DNA of 64,000 bases. It comes from Ruegeria atlantica. GTDB taxonomy: Bacteria; Pseudomonadota; Alphaproteobacteria; Rhodobacterales; Rhodobacteraceae. The notes under the pieces were generated by a model, which was not told the origin of the DNA, searched no databases, and saw nothing but the letters and a program-made list of their open reading frames with translations. This document shows positions 17,779 to 26,393 of this stretch, in pieces. Position numbers and translations under genes: made by a program. Every line of letters begins with the position of its first letter. Positions within the stretch are counted from its first letter, which is position 1. The stretch lies in NCBI RefSeq assembly GCF_013032505.1, contig NZ_WQCG01000001.1, forward strand, positions 558,001-622,000. Direction: 5' to 3'.

Positions 17779-18507
17779 ATGCGCTTTGTTCTCTTGTGCC
17801 TGAGCCTGACGCTCTCTGCTACCCCCTCTTGGTCGCAAGAGGCGATTGGTCTTGCCGCACCAGACGAGGTTGCGGACTCCGGTCTGCTGCAACATATCCT
17901 TCCTCGCTTTTCTCTCAAGACCGGGATACGGGTTATTGCGGATAATGCGGGCGATTTGGTGCTGGAAACCACGCCTCCGGGTAGTCCTGTGTTCGCGCGC
18001 GATGGTGTCATCTATCACCTCCGGATCAGTGAAGACGCCAAACATGAACGGTTCCGCGACTGGCTGCTGTCCGACATTGGCAAACGGACGGTAGAGAGTT
18101 TTGCCCCCGAACAAGGTGCGCCCTTCTCGGCCAGTTTCGATATCGCGGCCACAGAGACCGAAACAGTGATCGACGGTGATACGTTGCGCGGCGAGGAATT
18201 GTCGATGACCCATTGCGGTCGGTGCCATGTGATCGGACCAAAAAACCGGATGAATGGTCTGGGATCGACGCCCTCTTTCGCGGTGCTGCGCGCCATGCCA
18301 GACTGGTCGGAAAGATTTGAGGCGTTCTTTGCCCTCAACCCGCACCCCGCCTTCACGCAGATTGACGGGCTGACCCCACCGTTTGATCCTCAGCGCCCAT
18401 CGCCCATCTATCCGGTTGAGATGACGCTGGACGATCTGGAAGCCATCCTAGCTTTTGTCTCGGTCATTACCGCGGCAGATTTGGGTGCGCCCTTACAGCT
18501 TCAGTGA
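17779..18507 (+). CDS. Cytochrome c protein with a shortened TupA-like N-terminal region
   Basis: A 242-residue exported protein. The ATG at 17779 opens a signal peptide (MRFVLLCLSLTLSATPSWSQ); the longer frame to 17671 does not. After cleavage, the segment SGLLQHILPRFSLKTGIRV matches SGLFDYILPWFEAETGIDV of the TupA protein encoded at 29885-30700, and FRDWLLSDIGKRTVESF matches TupA FIDWLIGPDGQTAIEAF, but the region between is much shorter. The TupA oxyanion loop STTST is replaced by APDEVA. A single heme c site follows, C146-G-R-C149-H150, with Met residues near the end as possible axial ligand. It converges with, and overlaps by 7 bases, the polyferredoxin gene. Confidence 0.8.
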   Translation: MRFVLLCLSLTLSATPSWSQEAIGLAAPDEVADSGLLQHILPRFSLKTGIRVIADNAGDLVLETTPPGSPVFARDGVIYHLRISEDAKHERFRDWLLSDIGKRTVESFAPEQGAPFSASFDIAATETETVIDGDTLRGEELSMTHCGRCHVIGPKNRMNGLGSTPSFAVLRAMPDWSERFEAFFALNPHPAFTQIDGLTPPFDPQRPSPIYPVEMTLDDLEAILAFVSVITAADLGAPLQLQ

Positions 18508-20453
18508 TCCTTTCGTTTTGAGAAGTAATCCTCGGTCGTAACGACGCGGGGTTTTGGTGCGGATTGAAACGGATTGTCCTGTTGCTGAAACTGCGCGTTC
18601 ACGCGGCAATTATCGCACATCTGTATCATCCGTGCCTTGTCCGAGGTGGCAAACATTGGATGCGTACCGGATAGTTTTTCCATTATCCTCTCGACAGTAG
18701 ATTTTACACCGAACAAAGCTCCGCACTCCACGCAGGCGAACGGTTCCTCTTCATTCAGCACTTGCTGAGACAGGGCCGCATCGCTCAGGTCAAGCTGCGG
18801 GACAAGCGTAATCGCGTTCTCTGGGCAGATGCCTTTGCACAGCCCGCATTGCAGACAGGCATCCTGTTGAAAATTCAATTGCGGCTTGTCCGGGTTATCG
18901 ATCAAAGCGCCTGACGGACACAGCGATACACAGCTGAGGCACAAGGTGCATGCATCCGTGTTCACCGCGACTGCACCATAAGGCGCGTTTTCTGGTAACG
19001 GTAGCGGCGCTTCGGCTTGCGGATGTAACGCCTGCGCAGCCAAACGCGCGATCTGACGACGGTTGCCTAATGGCAAAACAGGATCTGCCAAAGGCTGTGG
19101 GACTTCTTGCGCATAAAGGGTATCGGACAAGGCATCCGGATCAACCTCGTCCACCAAGCCCAGTGCATTCGGCCCTGCAATGGCCTGCGCCAAGGCCAGT
19201 TCACGGTCCAACGCATCCCGCTCGGTTGTTGGGGCCAGCAAGACGTCCACGCGGGCGAAACCATGCGCCAGTGCAGCCAGCATCTCGGCATGACCAAACC
19301 CGGAAATAACACCCAGTTCCAGCGGGATCACATCCGCAGGCAAACCACGTCCAAATCTGGCGGCCAGGCGGATCATCTCGGCCCCGTGGGCATCATGGAT
19401 CAATAAGCGCGGCGCAACTCCTTCGGCTCGCCGATAGGTGCGCGCTAAAATATGCATCCGCGACAGCAACGCAGATATCGGCGGATCCTCGTAGGTGATT
19501 GCTGTTGAGGGGCAAACCGCGGCGCATTCCCCACAGCCCGCGCAGATCATCGGGTCGATTTCCACATGCTCACCGGCGGGTTTGATCGCACCGGTCGGGC
19601 AGATATCCAGACAGTTCGTGCATGCGACCTGTTCGGCCCGTGAATGGGCACACAGCGTTTCTTCCATCCGCACGTAAAGCGGCTTTTCGAACGTGCCGAC
19701 CAATTGAACCGCCTCAAACGCCAACCGTTCGACGGATAGTGGATCTTTGGGGTCGGCGCGCAGATAGCCCTCGCGTTTGGTCGGGGCCTGCACCAGGGGG
19801 GATTCTCCGGTCAGATCAAGAACGATGTCGCAAGCTGACTGCGCCTTGTCCCGTGCCGCAGTCCATGTGAACGCTCCGCGCCCACCGGGTTCAAGCTGTT
19901 GAAACGCGTCCAGCCGCAAGGTGAAGCCGCCCAGCGCCCCGTTTAGCGATTTGATACGCCCACGCACCACGTCGAACGCGCGCGAGATCGGCGCAACCTC
20001 ATCCGTGACGAGAACCGTAACCGCAAGAGTTCCTGACAGCTTTTCCGCAAGCGCAAAGGTTATATCGCCGGGGCCGATAATCAGGCATGTCCCTTCGCTA
20101 TATACATCAACGCTGGGTGTCACTGGTTGCGGCAACAGAGCCTCAGCTGCCAACGCAGCCATTTTCGGAGCCGCACCCGCGCCCTCATCGGACCACCCGG
20201 CCCTGTCACGAAGATCAACAAATCCCGGAGCGTTCACACCCAGTTCTTCGGCCAGTGCCTGAAACACCTCTTGCTCTTGCCCGCAGGCAATAATGATGTC
20301 CCCCTGTTGCATCGCTGCAGAAGCAGCCCCCAACTCTCGTGTGCAAAGTGCTGTGTGAACCTTGGAACACTCCACCTCGCAGGCCGAACCAATGGTGTCG
20401 GAATCCAAAGGTTGAGACACGGCGCAATCGCATAGCAGTAGTTTGGTGCTCAT
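18501..20453 (-). CDS. Polyferredoxin-like 4Fe-4S protein of the formate dehydrogenase locus
   Basis: A 650-residue cytoplasmic protein. The ATG at 20453 has GGGGGAGG upstream and is preferred to the longer frame. At least three complete CxxCxxCxxxCP motifs are visible: CAGCGECAAVCP, CTLCLSCVSLCP and CLQCGLCKGICP, plus an incomplete one (CTNCLDICP) near residue 275, so two ferredoxin-like pairs. A CVECG / CDNCR pair near the C-terminus may bind zinc or iron. The N-terminal 250 residues carry a GPGDI-type segment and may be a degenerate nucleotide-binding part. Divergent from the DUF3305-FDH operon; likely an electron carrier for formate oxidation. Confidence 0.85.
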   Translation of the reverse strand: MSTKLLLCDCAVSQPLDSDTIGSACEVECSKVHTALCTRELGAASAAMQQGDIIIACGQEQEVFQALAEELGVNAPGFVDLRDRAGWSDEGAGAAPKMAALAAEALLPQPVTPSVDVYSEGTCLIIGPGDITFALAEKLSGTLAVTVLVTDEVAPISRAFDVVRGRIKSLNGALGGFTLRLDAFQQLEPGGRGAFTWTAARDKAQSACDIVLDLTGESPLVQAPTKREGYLRADPKDPLSVERLAFEAVQLVGTFEKPLYVRMEETLCAHSRAEQVACTNCLDICPTGAIKPAGEHVEIDPMICAGCGECAAVCPSTAITYEDPPISALLSRMHILARTYRRAEGVAPRLLIHDAHGAEMIRLAARFGRGLPADVIPLELGVISGFGHAEMLAALAHGFARVDVLLAPTTERDALDRELALAQAIAGPNALGLVDEVDPDALSDTLYAQEVPQPLADPVLPLGNRRQIARLAAQALHPQAEAPLPLPENAPYGAVAVNTDACTLCLSCVSLCPSGALIDNPDKPQLNFQQDACLQCGLCKGICPENAITLVPQLDLSDAALSQQVLNEEEPFACVECGALFGVKSTVERIMEKLSGTHPMFATSDKARMIQMCDNCRVNAQFQQQDNPFQSAPKPRVVTTEDYFSKRKDH

Positions 20454-20617
20454 GATCCTCCCCCGGATACATCTCCGCCTCTTGGTATCGTAGGCTGTAT
20501 TCCCGTTGCTGCAATGTAAACCCTTTGAGACTGAGGGCCGTTTGGTCACCAAAACCCCTTAATTTACAACAAACAAAGGCTTCTGTTTGCCGTGATCACT
20601 GTTTTGCTACCTGCGAT

Positions 20618-20633
20618 TACGACTAAGGTCGTA
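20618..20633. promoter_or_regulatory. Inverted repeat in the divergent FDH control region
   Basis: TACGAC-TAAG-GTCGTA, perfect 6-bp arms with 4-base spacer, lies in the 263-base gap between the polyferredoxin gene and the DUF3305 gene, 83 bases before the latter's start. A good operator candidate for the formate dehydrogenase operon, whose last gene encodes a regulator. No known consensus is claimed. Confidence 0.5.
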
Positions 20634-20716
20634 CAGCGTGGGCTTGGCACCTTAGCGCTTTGTGTACCATAGTGGACCCTAGGGAAGGCATGGGAGAGCC
20701 TTCCGGGGAGGAGCCA

Positions 20717-21271
20717 GTGGCCAAGGCCGCAAGCCAGATTGAAATGCCAATCGGCGTCGTTGTGCGCAAAACACCCGGTGTAACCCGCTGGGCGAAATGG
20801 AACTGGCGCGCCATCGCCGTGCTGCCCGGTGCCGGGCCTGCGGACTGGCACGAAATGCGGCGCGAAGGCGAGGCCATCGAGTACCACGCAGCGACCCTGC
20901 CTCTGACGCTTTGGGCGGACGAGACCGAAGCCTATATGGTGAACCTGTCGGACGGCCAACCGTCGATCTACCTTGTTCTTCGTGATGCATTGGATGGTGA
21001 AAGGCCAATGGATGCAGTTCTGGTTACTGCGTCGCCTTTTGAAGGTCAGGACTACGCGGATACCGGCGAGGAGATTGTTGAGAAAATTCCGATGACCGAA
21101 GGGTTAATCGCCTGGGTGCGCGACTTCGCTTTGGAACATCACAGCGATGAGGTCTTTGTGAAACGCCGCAGGGACAAAAAGCGGATCGATCTGGTCGAAG
21201 ACGGCAAGGGGGATGCACGTATCCGGCAAGAGTCTGACGTCTACCGCGCCCCTCGGAGGATCGTGCAATGA
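20717..21271 (+). CDS. DUF3305 protein, formate dehydrogenase accessory
   Basis: A 184-residue cytoplasmic protein of the DUF3305 family, encoded with DUF3306 at the head of many alphaproteobacterial formate dehydrogenase operons. The GTG at 20717 is chosen because GGGGAGGAG lies five bases upstream; ATG codons at 20660 and 20690 precede that ribosome binding site. Seen: MPIGVVVRKTPGVTRWAKWNW at the start and FVKRRRDKKRIDLVEDG near the end. Biochemical role unknown. It overlaps the next gene by four bases. Confidence 0.88.
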   Translation: MAKAASQIEMPIGVVVRKTPGVTRWAKWNWRAIAVLPGAGPADWHEMRREGEAIEYHAATLPLTLWADETEAYMVNLSDGQPSIYLVLRDALDGERPMDAVLVTASPFEGQDYADTGEEIVEKIPMTEGLIAWVRDFALEHHSDEVFVKRRRDKKRIDLVEDGKGDARIRQESDVYRAPRRIVQ

Positions 21272-21852
21272 CCGAAGCTCGCGATTTCTGGTCCCGCCGC
21301 AAAGCGGCGGTGCAAGCGGAAGCCGAGGCCGAGGTCATCGCAGTTGAAGAACAGACCATTGCCGCTCAGCACGCGGAATTGGACGAAAAATCCGACGCCG
21401 AAATACTGGCTGAGCTTAACCTACCCGATCCAGATCAGCTGCAGGCGGGCGATGATGTCACTGGCTTTATGGCGAAGGCGGTGCCCGACCGTCTGCGCCG
21501 CCGTGCTTTGCGCCGACTGTGGCGGCTGAACCCGGTTTTGGCCAATGTCGATGGTCTTGTAGACTATGGCGAGGATTATACCGACGCGGCCTGTGTGATT
21601 GAAAATATTCAGACAGCTTACCAGGTCGGCAAGGGAATGCTCGCGCATGTCGAGGCTCTGGCGGCTGAGGCCGAAGAGAGTGAAACGGACGAGACACCTC
21701 AACCGGACGAACTGCAGGATAGCCCTGTGGAAAGTGAAGAGGCCGCGCCAGAAGCTGTTTTGATGGCTGAGACTGATACTCCGGTCGACACGCAAGACGA
21801 GGTTGAGATCGTCCCTGCCCCGCGCCGTATGAAATTTGAATTCGAAGGATAA
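21268..21852 (+). CDS. DUF3306 protein, formate dehydrogenase accessory
   Basis: A 194-residue protein with the DUF3306 signature: N-terminal FWSRRKAAVQAEA, then LNLPDPDQLQAGDDV, then VPDRLRRRALRRLWRLNPVLANVDGLVDYGEDY. The C-terminal third is strongly acidic and probably disordered. ATGA overlap with the DUF3305 gene and a four-base gap to the TorD-like gene indicate tight coupling. Function unknown; always with Tat-exported formate dehydrogenases, so maturation or assembly is presumed. Confidence 0.88.
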   Translation: MTEARDFWSRRKAAVQAEAEAEVIAVEEQTIAAQHAELDEKSDAEILAELNLPDPDQLQAGDDVTGFMAKAVPDRLRRRALRRLWRLNPVLANVDGLVDYGEDYTDAACVIENIQTAYQVGKGMLAHVEALAAEAEESETDETPQPDELQDSPVESEEAAPEAVLMAETDTPVDTQDEVEIVPAPRRMKFEFEG

Positions 21853-21856
21853 CCTG

Positions 21857-22468
21857 ATGACCGCAAGTGAAGCGCAACAGTTGGACGTCTCAGCCGAGGA
21901 TCGCATGCGCGCGGATTTCTACAACTTCCTGGGGCTGCTTTTGTCTGCGCCGCCGGATCAGATGTTGCTGGACCAGGTGTCTGGCCTGACAGGCGACGAA
22001 ACTGATCTGGGACAGGCCATTCAGGCCATGGCCCGCGTCGCCAAGGTTACCAAGACCGCCTCAGCCGAGCGCGAGTTCAATGCGCTGTTCATCGGATTGG
22101 GGCGCGGTGAGCTGCTGCCCTATGCCAGTTTCTACCTCACTGGGTTCCTGAACGAGAAACCCTTGGCGCAGCTGCGCAACGACATGGCGATGCGTGGCAT
22201 TACCCGAGCCCGGAACGTTTTCGAGCCGGAAGATAACATTGCTTCACTGATGGAGATGATGGCCGGAATGATCGTTGGTCGTTTTGGCGCACCGGCGTCG
22301 TTGGAAGATCAAAAGGCATTCTGGAGCAAGCATATCGGCCCTTGGGCCACGCATTTCTATTCGGATTTGGAAGGCGCTGAAAACTCGGTTCTCTATGCCT
22401 CGGTCGGTACTGCCGGTCGGGTTTTCATGGAGATCGAGCGCGAAGCCTTCCGAATGACGGCGGCGTAA
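21857..22468 (+). CDS. TorD/DmsD-family molybdoenzyme chaperone
   Basis: A 203-residue all-helical chaperone of the TorD type, expected to bind the Tat signal of the catalytic subunit and help insert the metal cofactor before export. Seen: MRADFYNFLGLLLSAPPD, EFNALFIGLGRGELLPYASFYLTGFLNE (the family's central Y-x-S-x-Y-x-x-G/F region) and EPEDNIASLMEMMAGMI, containing the E-P-x-D-H-like motif in the form EPEDN. The ATG at 21857 with AAGGATAACC is chosen over an overlapping start. Partner is most likely FdhA, three genes downstream. Confidence 0.9.
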   Translation: MTASEAQQLDVSAEDRMRADFYNFLGLLLSAPPDQMLLDQVSGLTGDETDLGQAIQAMARVAKVTKTASAEREFNALFIGLGRGELLPYASFYLTGFLNEKPLAQLRNDMAMRGITRARNVFEPEDNIASLMEMMAGMIVGRFGAPASLEDQKAFWSKHIGPWATHFYSDLEGAENSVLYASVGTAGRVFMEIEREAFRMTAA

Positions 22469-22527
22469 GCCCGCCACTCGCCAGCGCTTGCAAAGGCGCT
22501 AGATCGCAAATGGGAGAGGAGAACCCC

Positions 22528-22716
22528 ATGAGCAAGAAAAAGGAAGAAGGCGCGACGCGCCGCGACTTCCTCAAACTGGCCGGAACCGCAGCCCCTGCTG
22601 CAGTCGCCGCCGCCAGCCTGAGCGGAAAGGCCGAGGCAGCTGAGCTTCCGACGGACGAAACCCGCATTCAGGACACTGCGCATACACGCGCCTACCTCGA
22701 CAGCGCCCGGTTCTGA
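22528..22716 (+). CDS. Small twin-arginine peptide of the formate dehydrogenase region
   Basis: A 62-residue protein preceded by a strong GGAGAGGAG. It has a twin-arginine signal, TRRDFLKLAGTAAPAAVAAA, and ends about 25 residues after the presumed AEA cleavage site, so the mature peptide would be very small. Matches the class of formate-dehydrogenase-region Tat targets (often called FdhX) placed just before fdhA. It may be a small structural subunit or an assembly factor. Confidence 0.85.
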   Translation: MSKKKEEGATRRDFLKLAGTAAPAAVAAASLSGKAEAAELPTDETRIQDTAHTRAYLDSARF

Positions 22717-22820
22717 ACCGGACGAGGTCACACCCGACTGACGGTTGCGATTGGCCCTGACGTCGGCAACAGCAGTACCAAGCCAGCCATGGCTTACATG
22801 GCGAGCAAGGGAGGAACGAA

Positions 22821-25715
22821 ATGCTTAGGAAAAAGACCAACGGGGTTGCGAGACGCCCCCAGCGGACAAGTATCCTGTCCCAGGTCGGCGAAAAAACCGT
22901 CGATCGCCGCGCATTCCTGCGTGGCTCGGGCCTGACGATCGGCGGCTTGGCCGCGATCAGCGCCACGGGTGGAACCGTGACGCCAGCCAGCGCCCAGACA
23001 GCAGCAAATCAGGCTGTCGAAAACATCAAATCCATATGCACCCACTGTTCGGTCGGCTGTACGGTCGTCGCCGAAGTGCAGAATGGCGTCTGGATCGGGC
23101 AAGAACCCGGTTGGGATAGCCCGTTCAACCTGGGTGCACATTGTGCCAAGGGGGCCGCAGTTCGCGAGCACGCCCATGGTGAACGCCGCCTGAAGTATCC
23201 GATGAAAAAGGAAGGCGGCGAATGGAAGCGCATCAGTTGGGAAGAGGCGATCAACGAGATCGGCGACGGCATGATGAGCATCCGCGAAGAATCTGGGCCA
23301 GACAGCGTCTATTGGCTGGGTTCTGCGAAGCATAACAACGAACAGGCCTACCTGTTCCGCAAGTTCGCCGCCTATTGGGGCACGAATAACGTGGACCATC
23401 AGGCCCGGATCTGCCACTCAACCACGGTTGCGGGTGTTGCGAACACATGGGGCTACGGCGCCATGACCAATTCGTATAACGACATCCACAACTCTCGGGC
23501 CATCTTCATCATCGGCGGCAACCCGGCCGAGGCACACCCTGTCTCGCTGCTGCACGTTCTGCGCGCGAAAGAGCAGAACAACGCGCCGCTGATCGTCTGC
23601 GACCCGCGCTTTACGCGCACCGCAGCGCATGCGGATGAATATGTCCGCTTCCGCCCCGGTACAGACGTTGCTTTGGTCTGGGGTATTCTGTGGCACATCT
23701 TCGACAACGGATGGGAGGACAAAGAGTTCATCCGCACCCGTGTCTGGGGCATGGACCAGATCCGTGAAGAGGTTGCCAAGTGGAACCCGGAAGAGGTTGA
23801 GCGTGTCACTGGCACACCAGGCTCACAGTTGAAGCGTGTTGCGCGCACCATGGCCAACAACCGTCCCGGTACGGTGATCTGGTGTATGGGCGGTACGCAG
23901 CACACCAACGGCAACAACAACACTCGCGCCTACTGCGTGCTCCAGCTTGCTCTGGGCAACATGGGTACTTCGGGTGGTGGCACCAACATCTTCCGCGGCC
24001 ATGATAACGTGCAGGGCGCAACGGATCTTGGTGTTTTGTCCCACACCCTGCCCGGCTACTATGGCCTGTCAAAAGGTGCATGGGGCCACTGGGCACGTGT
24101 CTGGGGTGAAGAACCCGAATGGCTTGCTGGCCAGTTCGCCACGATCAAGGACAAGGAAGGCAAGGACAAACCGCTTCAGAACGAACGCGGCATCCCTGTT
24201 TCCCGCTGGATCGACGGTGTTCTGGAAGACCCGGCGAACATGGATCAGGACAACAATGTCCGCGCCATGGTGCTGTGGGGCCACGCGCCCAACTCACAGA
24301 CCCGGATGACAGAAATGAAGACGGCGATGGAGAAGCTGGACATGCTGGTCGTGATCGACCCGTATCCCACCGTCTCGGCCGTTCTGCATGACCGCACCGA
24401 TGGCGTCTACCTGTTGCCCGCCTGTACGCAGTTCGAAACCCGTGGATCGGTCACGGCATCGAACCGGTCTTTGCAGTGGCGTGACAAGGTCGTGGAACCG
24501 CTGTTCGAAAGCCTGCCGGACGAGGTCATCATGGCCAAGTTCGCCAACAAGTTCGGCTGGGCGGATCGGTTCTTCCGCAATATCGAGATGGACGACCCTG
24601 AAACCCCGAATGTTGAAAGCATCACACGTGAATTCAACTCGGGTCTCTGGACCATCGGGTACACCGGTCAGTCACCGGAACGTTTGAAAAGCCACATGGC
24701 CAACCAGCATACGTTCGACAGAACCACGCTGCAGGCCATTGGTGGACCAAACGACGGCGAGTACTACGGTCTGCCCTGGCCCTGCTGGGGCACGGCAGAG
24801 ATGGGTCATACGGGGACACCAAACCTCTATGACATGTCGAAACCGGTGGCCGAAGGTGGCCTGACCTTCCGTGCCCGCTTTGGCGTGGAACGTGATGGCG
24901 ACAACCTGCTGGCCGAAGGGGTCTACAGCGCTGGATCGGAAATTCAGGATGGTTATCCCGAATTCACGATGCAGATGCTGATGGACCTTGGTTGGGACGG
25001 TGATCTGACCGCTGAAGAGCGGGCAGCAATCGACGCCGTTGCAGGACCGGAAACCAACTGGAAAACCGACTTGTCCGGCGGTATCCAGCGGGTCGCGATC
25101 GAGCATGGCTGTGCGCCCTTCGGGAACGCAAAGGCACGCGCGGTCGTCTGGACCTTCCCGGATCCGATCCCACTGCATCGCGAACCGCTTTATACACCGC
25201 GGCGCGATCTGGTGGAGGATTACCCGACCTACGAGGACCGTCAGGCTTATCGCCTGCCAACCCTTTATGCCTCGATCCAAAAGAACGACTTTTCAAAGGA
25301 TTACCCGATAATCCTGACGTCTGGTCGTCTGGTCGAATATGAAGGCGGCGGTGATGAGACACGGTCAAACCCGTGGCTGGCTGAGCTGCAGCAAGACATG
25401 TTCGTCGAGATCAATCCCCGCGATGCCAACAACCTTGGTATTCGTGACGGATCACAGGTCTGGGTCGAAGGTCCTGAGGGCGGCAAGGTCAAGGTGATGG
25501 CGATGCTGACCAACAGGGTCGGTGCCGGCGTGGCCTTCATGCCATTCCACTTTGGCGGCCATTTCCAGGGCGAAGACCAGCGGCACAAATACCCCGCCGG
25601 TGCAGACCCCTATGTGCTGGGTGAAAGTACCAACACCGCCCAGACGTATGGCTATGATTCAGTGACCCAGATGCAGGAGACCAAGTGTACTCTCTGCAAG
25701 ATCTCGGCAGCGTAA
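22821..25715 (+). CDS. fdhA: Formate dehydrogenase catalytic subunit (Tat-exported, W/Mo-bis-MGD)
   Basis: A 964-residue molybdopterin oxidoreductase oxidising formate to CO2. Start ATG has GGGAGGA upstream. Twin-arginine signal [11 protein letters not shown] near residues 31-41 directs it to the periplasmic side. One 4Fe-4S cluster is bound by CTHCSVGC and a later Cys in GAHCAKGA. The metal ligand is Cys198 in ARICHSTTV, in the place where some homologues have selenocysteine, followed by the catalytic His. The C-terminal molybdopterin dinucleotide-binding domain includes [17 protein letters not shown]. The nearby tupBCA operon suggests tungsten. Co-transcribed with fdhB and fdhC. Confidence 0.95.
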   Translation: MLRKKTNGVARRPQRTSILSQVGEKTVDRRAFLRGSGLTIGGLAAISATGGTVTPASAQTAANQAVENIKSICTHCSVGCTVVAEVQNGVWIGQEPGWDSPFNLGAHCAKGAAVREHAHGERRLKYPMKKEGGEWKRISWEEAINEIGDGMMSIREESGPDSVYWLGSAKHNNEQAYLFRKFAAYWGTNNVDHQARICHSTTVAGVANTWGYGAMTNSYNDIHNSRAIFIIGGNPAEAHPVSLLHVLRAKEQNNAPLIVCDPRFTRTAAHADEYVRFRPGTDVALVWGILWHIFDNGWEDKEFIRTRVWGMDQIREEVAKWNPEEVERVTGTPGSQLKRVARTMANNRPGTVIWCMGGTQHTNGNNNTRAYCVLQLALGNMGTSGGGTNIFRGHDNVQGATDLGVLSHTLPGYYGLSKGAWGHWARVWGEEPEWLAGQFATIKDKEGKDKPLQNERGIPVSRWIDGVLEDPANMDQDNNVRAMVLWGHAPNSQTRMTEMKTAMEKLDMLVVIDPYPTVSAVLHDRTDGVYLLPACTQFETRGSVTASNRSLQWRDKVVEPLFESLPDEVIMAKFANKFGWADRFFRNIEMDDPETPNVESITREFNSGLWTIGYTGQSPERLKSHMANQHTFDRTTLQAIGGPNDGEYYGLPWPCWGTAEMGHTGTPNLYDMSKPVAEGGLTFRARFGVERDGDNLLAEGVYSAGSEIQDGYPEFTMQMLMDLGWDGDLTAEERAAIDAVAGPETNWKTDLSGGIQRVAIEHGCAPFGNAKARAVVWTFPDPIPLHREPLYTPRRDLVEDYPTYEDRQAYRLPTLYASIQKNDFSKDYPIILTSGRLVEYEGGGDETRSNPWLAELQQDMFVEINPRDANNLGIRDGSQVWVEGPEGGKVKVMAMLTNRVGAGVAFMPFHFGGHFQGEDQRHKYPAGADPYVLGESTNTAQTYGYDSVTQMQETKCTLCKISAA

Positions 25716-25726
25716 GGAGGACGAAA

Positions 25727-26320
25727 ATGGCTAGAGCAAAGTTTCTCTGCGACGCTGAACGCTGCATCGAGTGCAACGCCTGCGTAACCGCGTGTAAGAA
25801 TGAACACGAGGTGCCGTGGGGCATCAACCGCCGCAGGGTGGTGACGATCAATGACGGCAACCCGGGCGAACGTTCGATCTCGGTGGCCTGTATGCATTGT
25901 TCGGATGCGCCTTGCATGGCGGTGTGCCCGGTCGACTGCTTCTATCAGAACGAAGAAGGTGTCGTCCTGCACTCCAAAGACCTGTGCATTGGCTGTGGCT
26001 ATTGCTTCTATGCGTGCCCCTTCGGCGCGCCGCAATATCCACAGGCGGGTAACTTCGGATCGCGCGGCAAGATGGACAAATGTACCTTCTGCGCTGGTGG
26101 TCCCGAAGAAAACAACTCGACCGCAGAGTTCGCAAAATATGGTCGCAACCGGATCGCCGAGGGCAAACTGCCCATCTGCGCCGAGATGTGTTCCACCAAG
26201 GCCCTGCTCGCCGGTGACGGTGACGTGGTGTCGGCCATCTACCGCGAGCGCGTCGTCGCGCGCGGGTTTGGCTCGGGCGCCTGGGGTTGGGGCACGGCCT
26301 ACGACCAGAAAGACGGCTAA
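25727..26320 (+). CDS. fdhB: Formate dehydrogenase iron-sulfur subunit (FDH3 beta type)
   Basis: A 197-residue ferredoxin-like subunit carrying electrons from FdhA toward the membrane subunit. Four cluster motifs typical of DmsB/FdnH-like proteins: [38 protein letters not shown], and the fourth formed by CTFC with CAEMC. The ATG at 25727 follows AAGGAGG, which overlaps the end of fdhA. No C-terminal membrane helix is present, unlike E. coli FdnH, so it must dock to FdhC by contacts alone. Confidence 0.94.
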   Translation: MARAKFLCDAERCIECNACVTACKNEHEVPWGINRRRVVTINDGNPGERSISVACMHCSDAPCMAVCPVDCFYQNEEGVVLHSKDLCIGCGYCFYACPFGAPQYPQAGNFGSRGKMDKCTFCAGGPEENNSTAEFAKYGRNRIAEGKLPICAEMCSTKALLAGDGDVVSAIYRERVVARGFGSGAWGWGTAYDQKDG

Positions 26321-26340
26321 AACCGTCTTCGTGAACCAAA

Positions 26341-26368
26341 CAGACGACCCGCGTTCGTGGGTCGTCTG
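26341..26368 (+). other. Perfect hairpin between fdhB and fdhC
   Basis: CAGACGACCC and GGGTCGTCTG form a 10-bp perfect stem with an 8-base loop, 20 bases after the fdhB stop and 25 bases before the fdhC start. No T-run follows, so it is more likely to protect or process mRNA than to terminate. A smaller stem (GACGG/CCGTC) overlaps the fdhB stop. Confidence 0.6.
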
Positions 26369-26393
26369 AACAGGGATTTTGACCGAGGTTCAG

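Noticed and set aside
20650-20672. TGGCAC-like element upstream of DUF3305 suggesting a sigma-54 promoter
   Set aside because: The GC of the -12 element is one base off the required spacing and no sigma-54 activator is encoded nearby.
23412-23414. Possible selenocysteine at the FDH active site
   Set aside because: The codon is TGC (Cys198), not TGA, so this is a cysteine enzyme.
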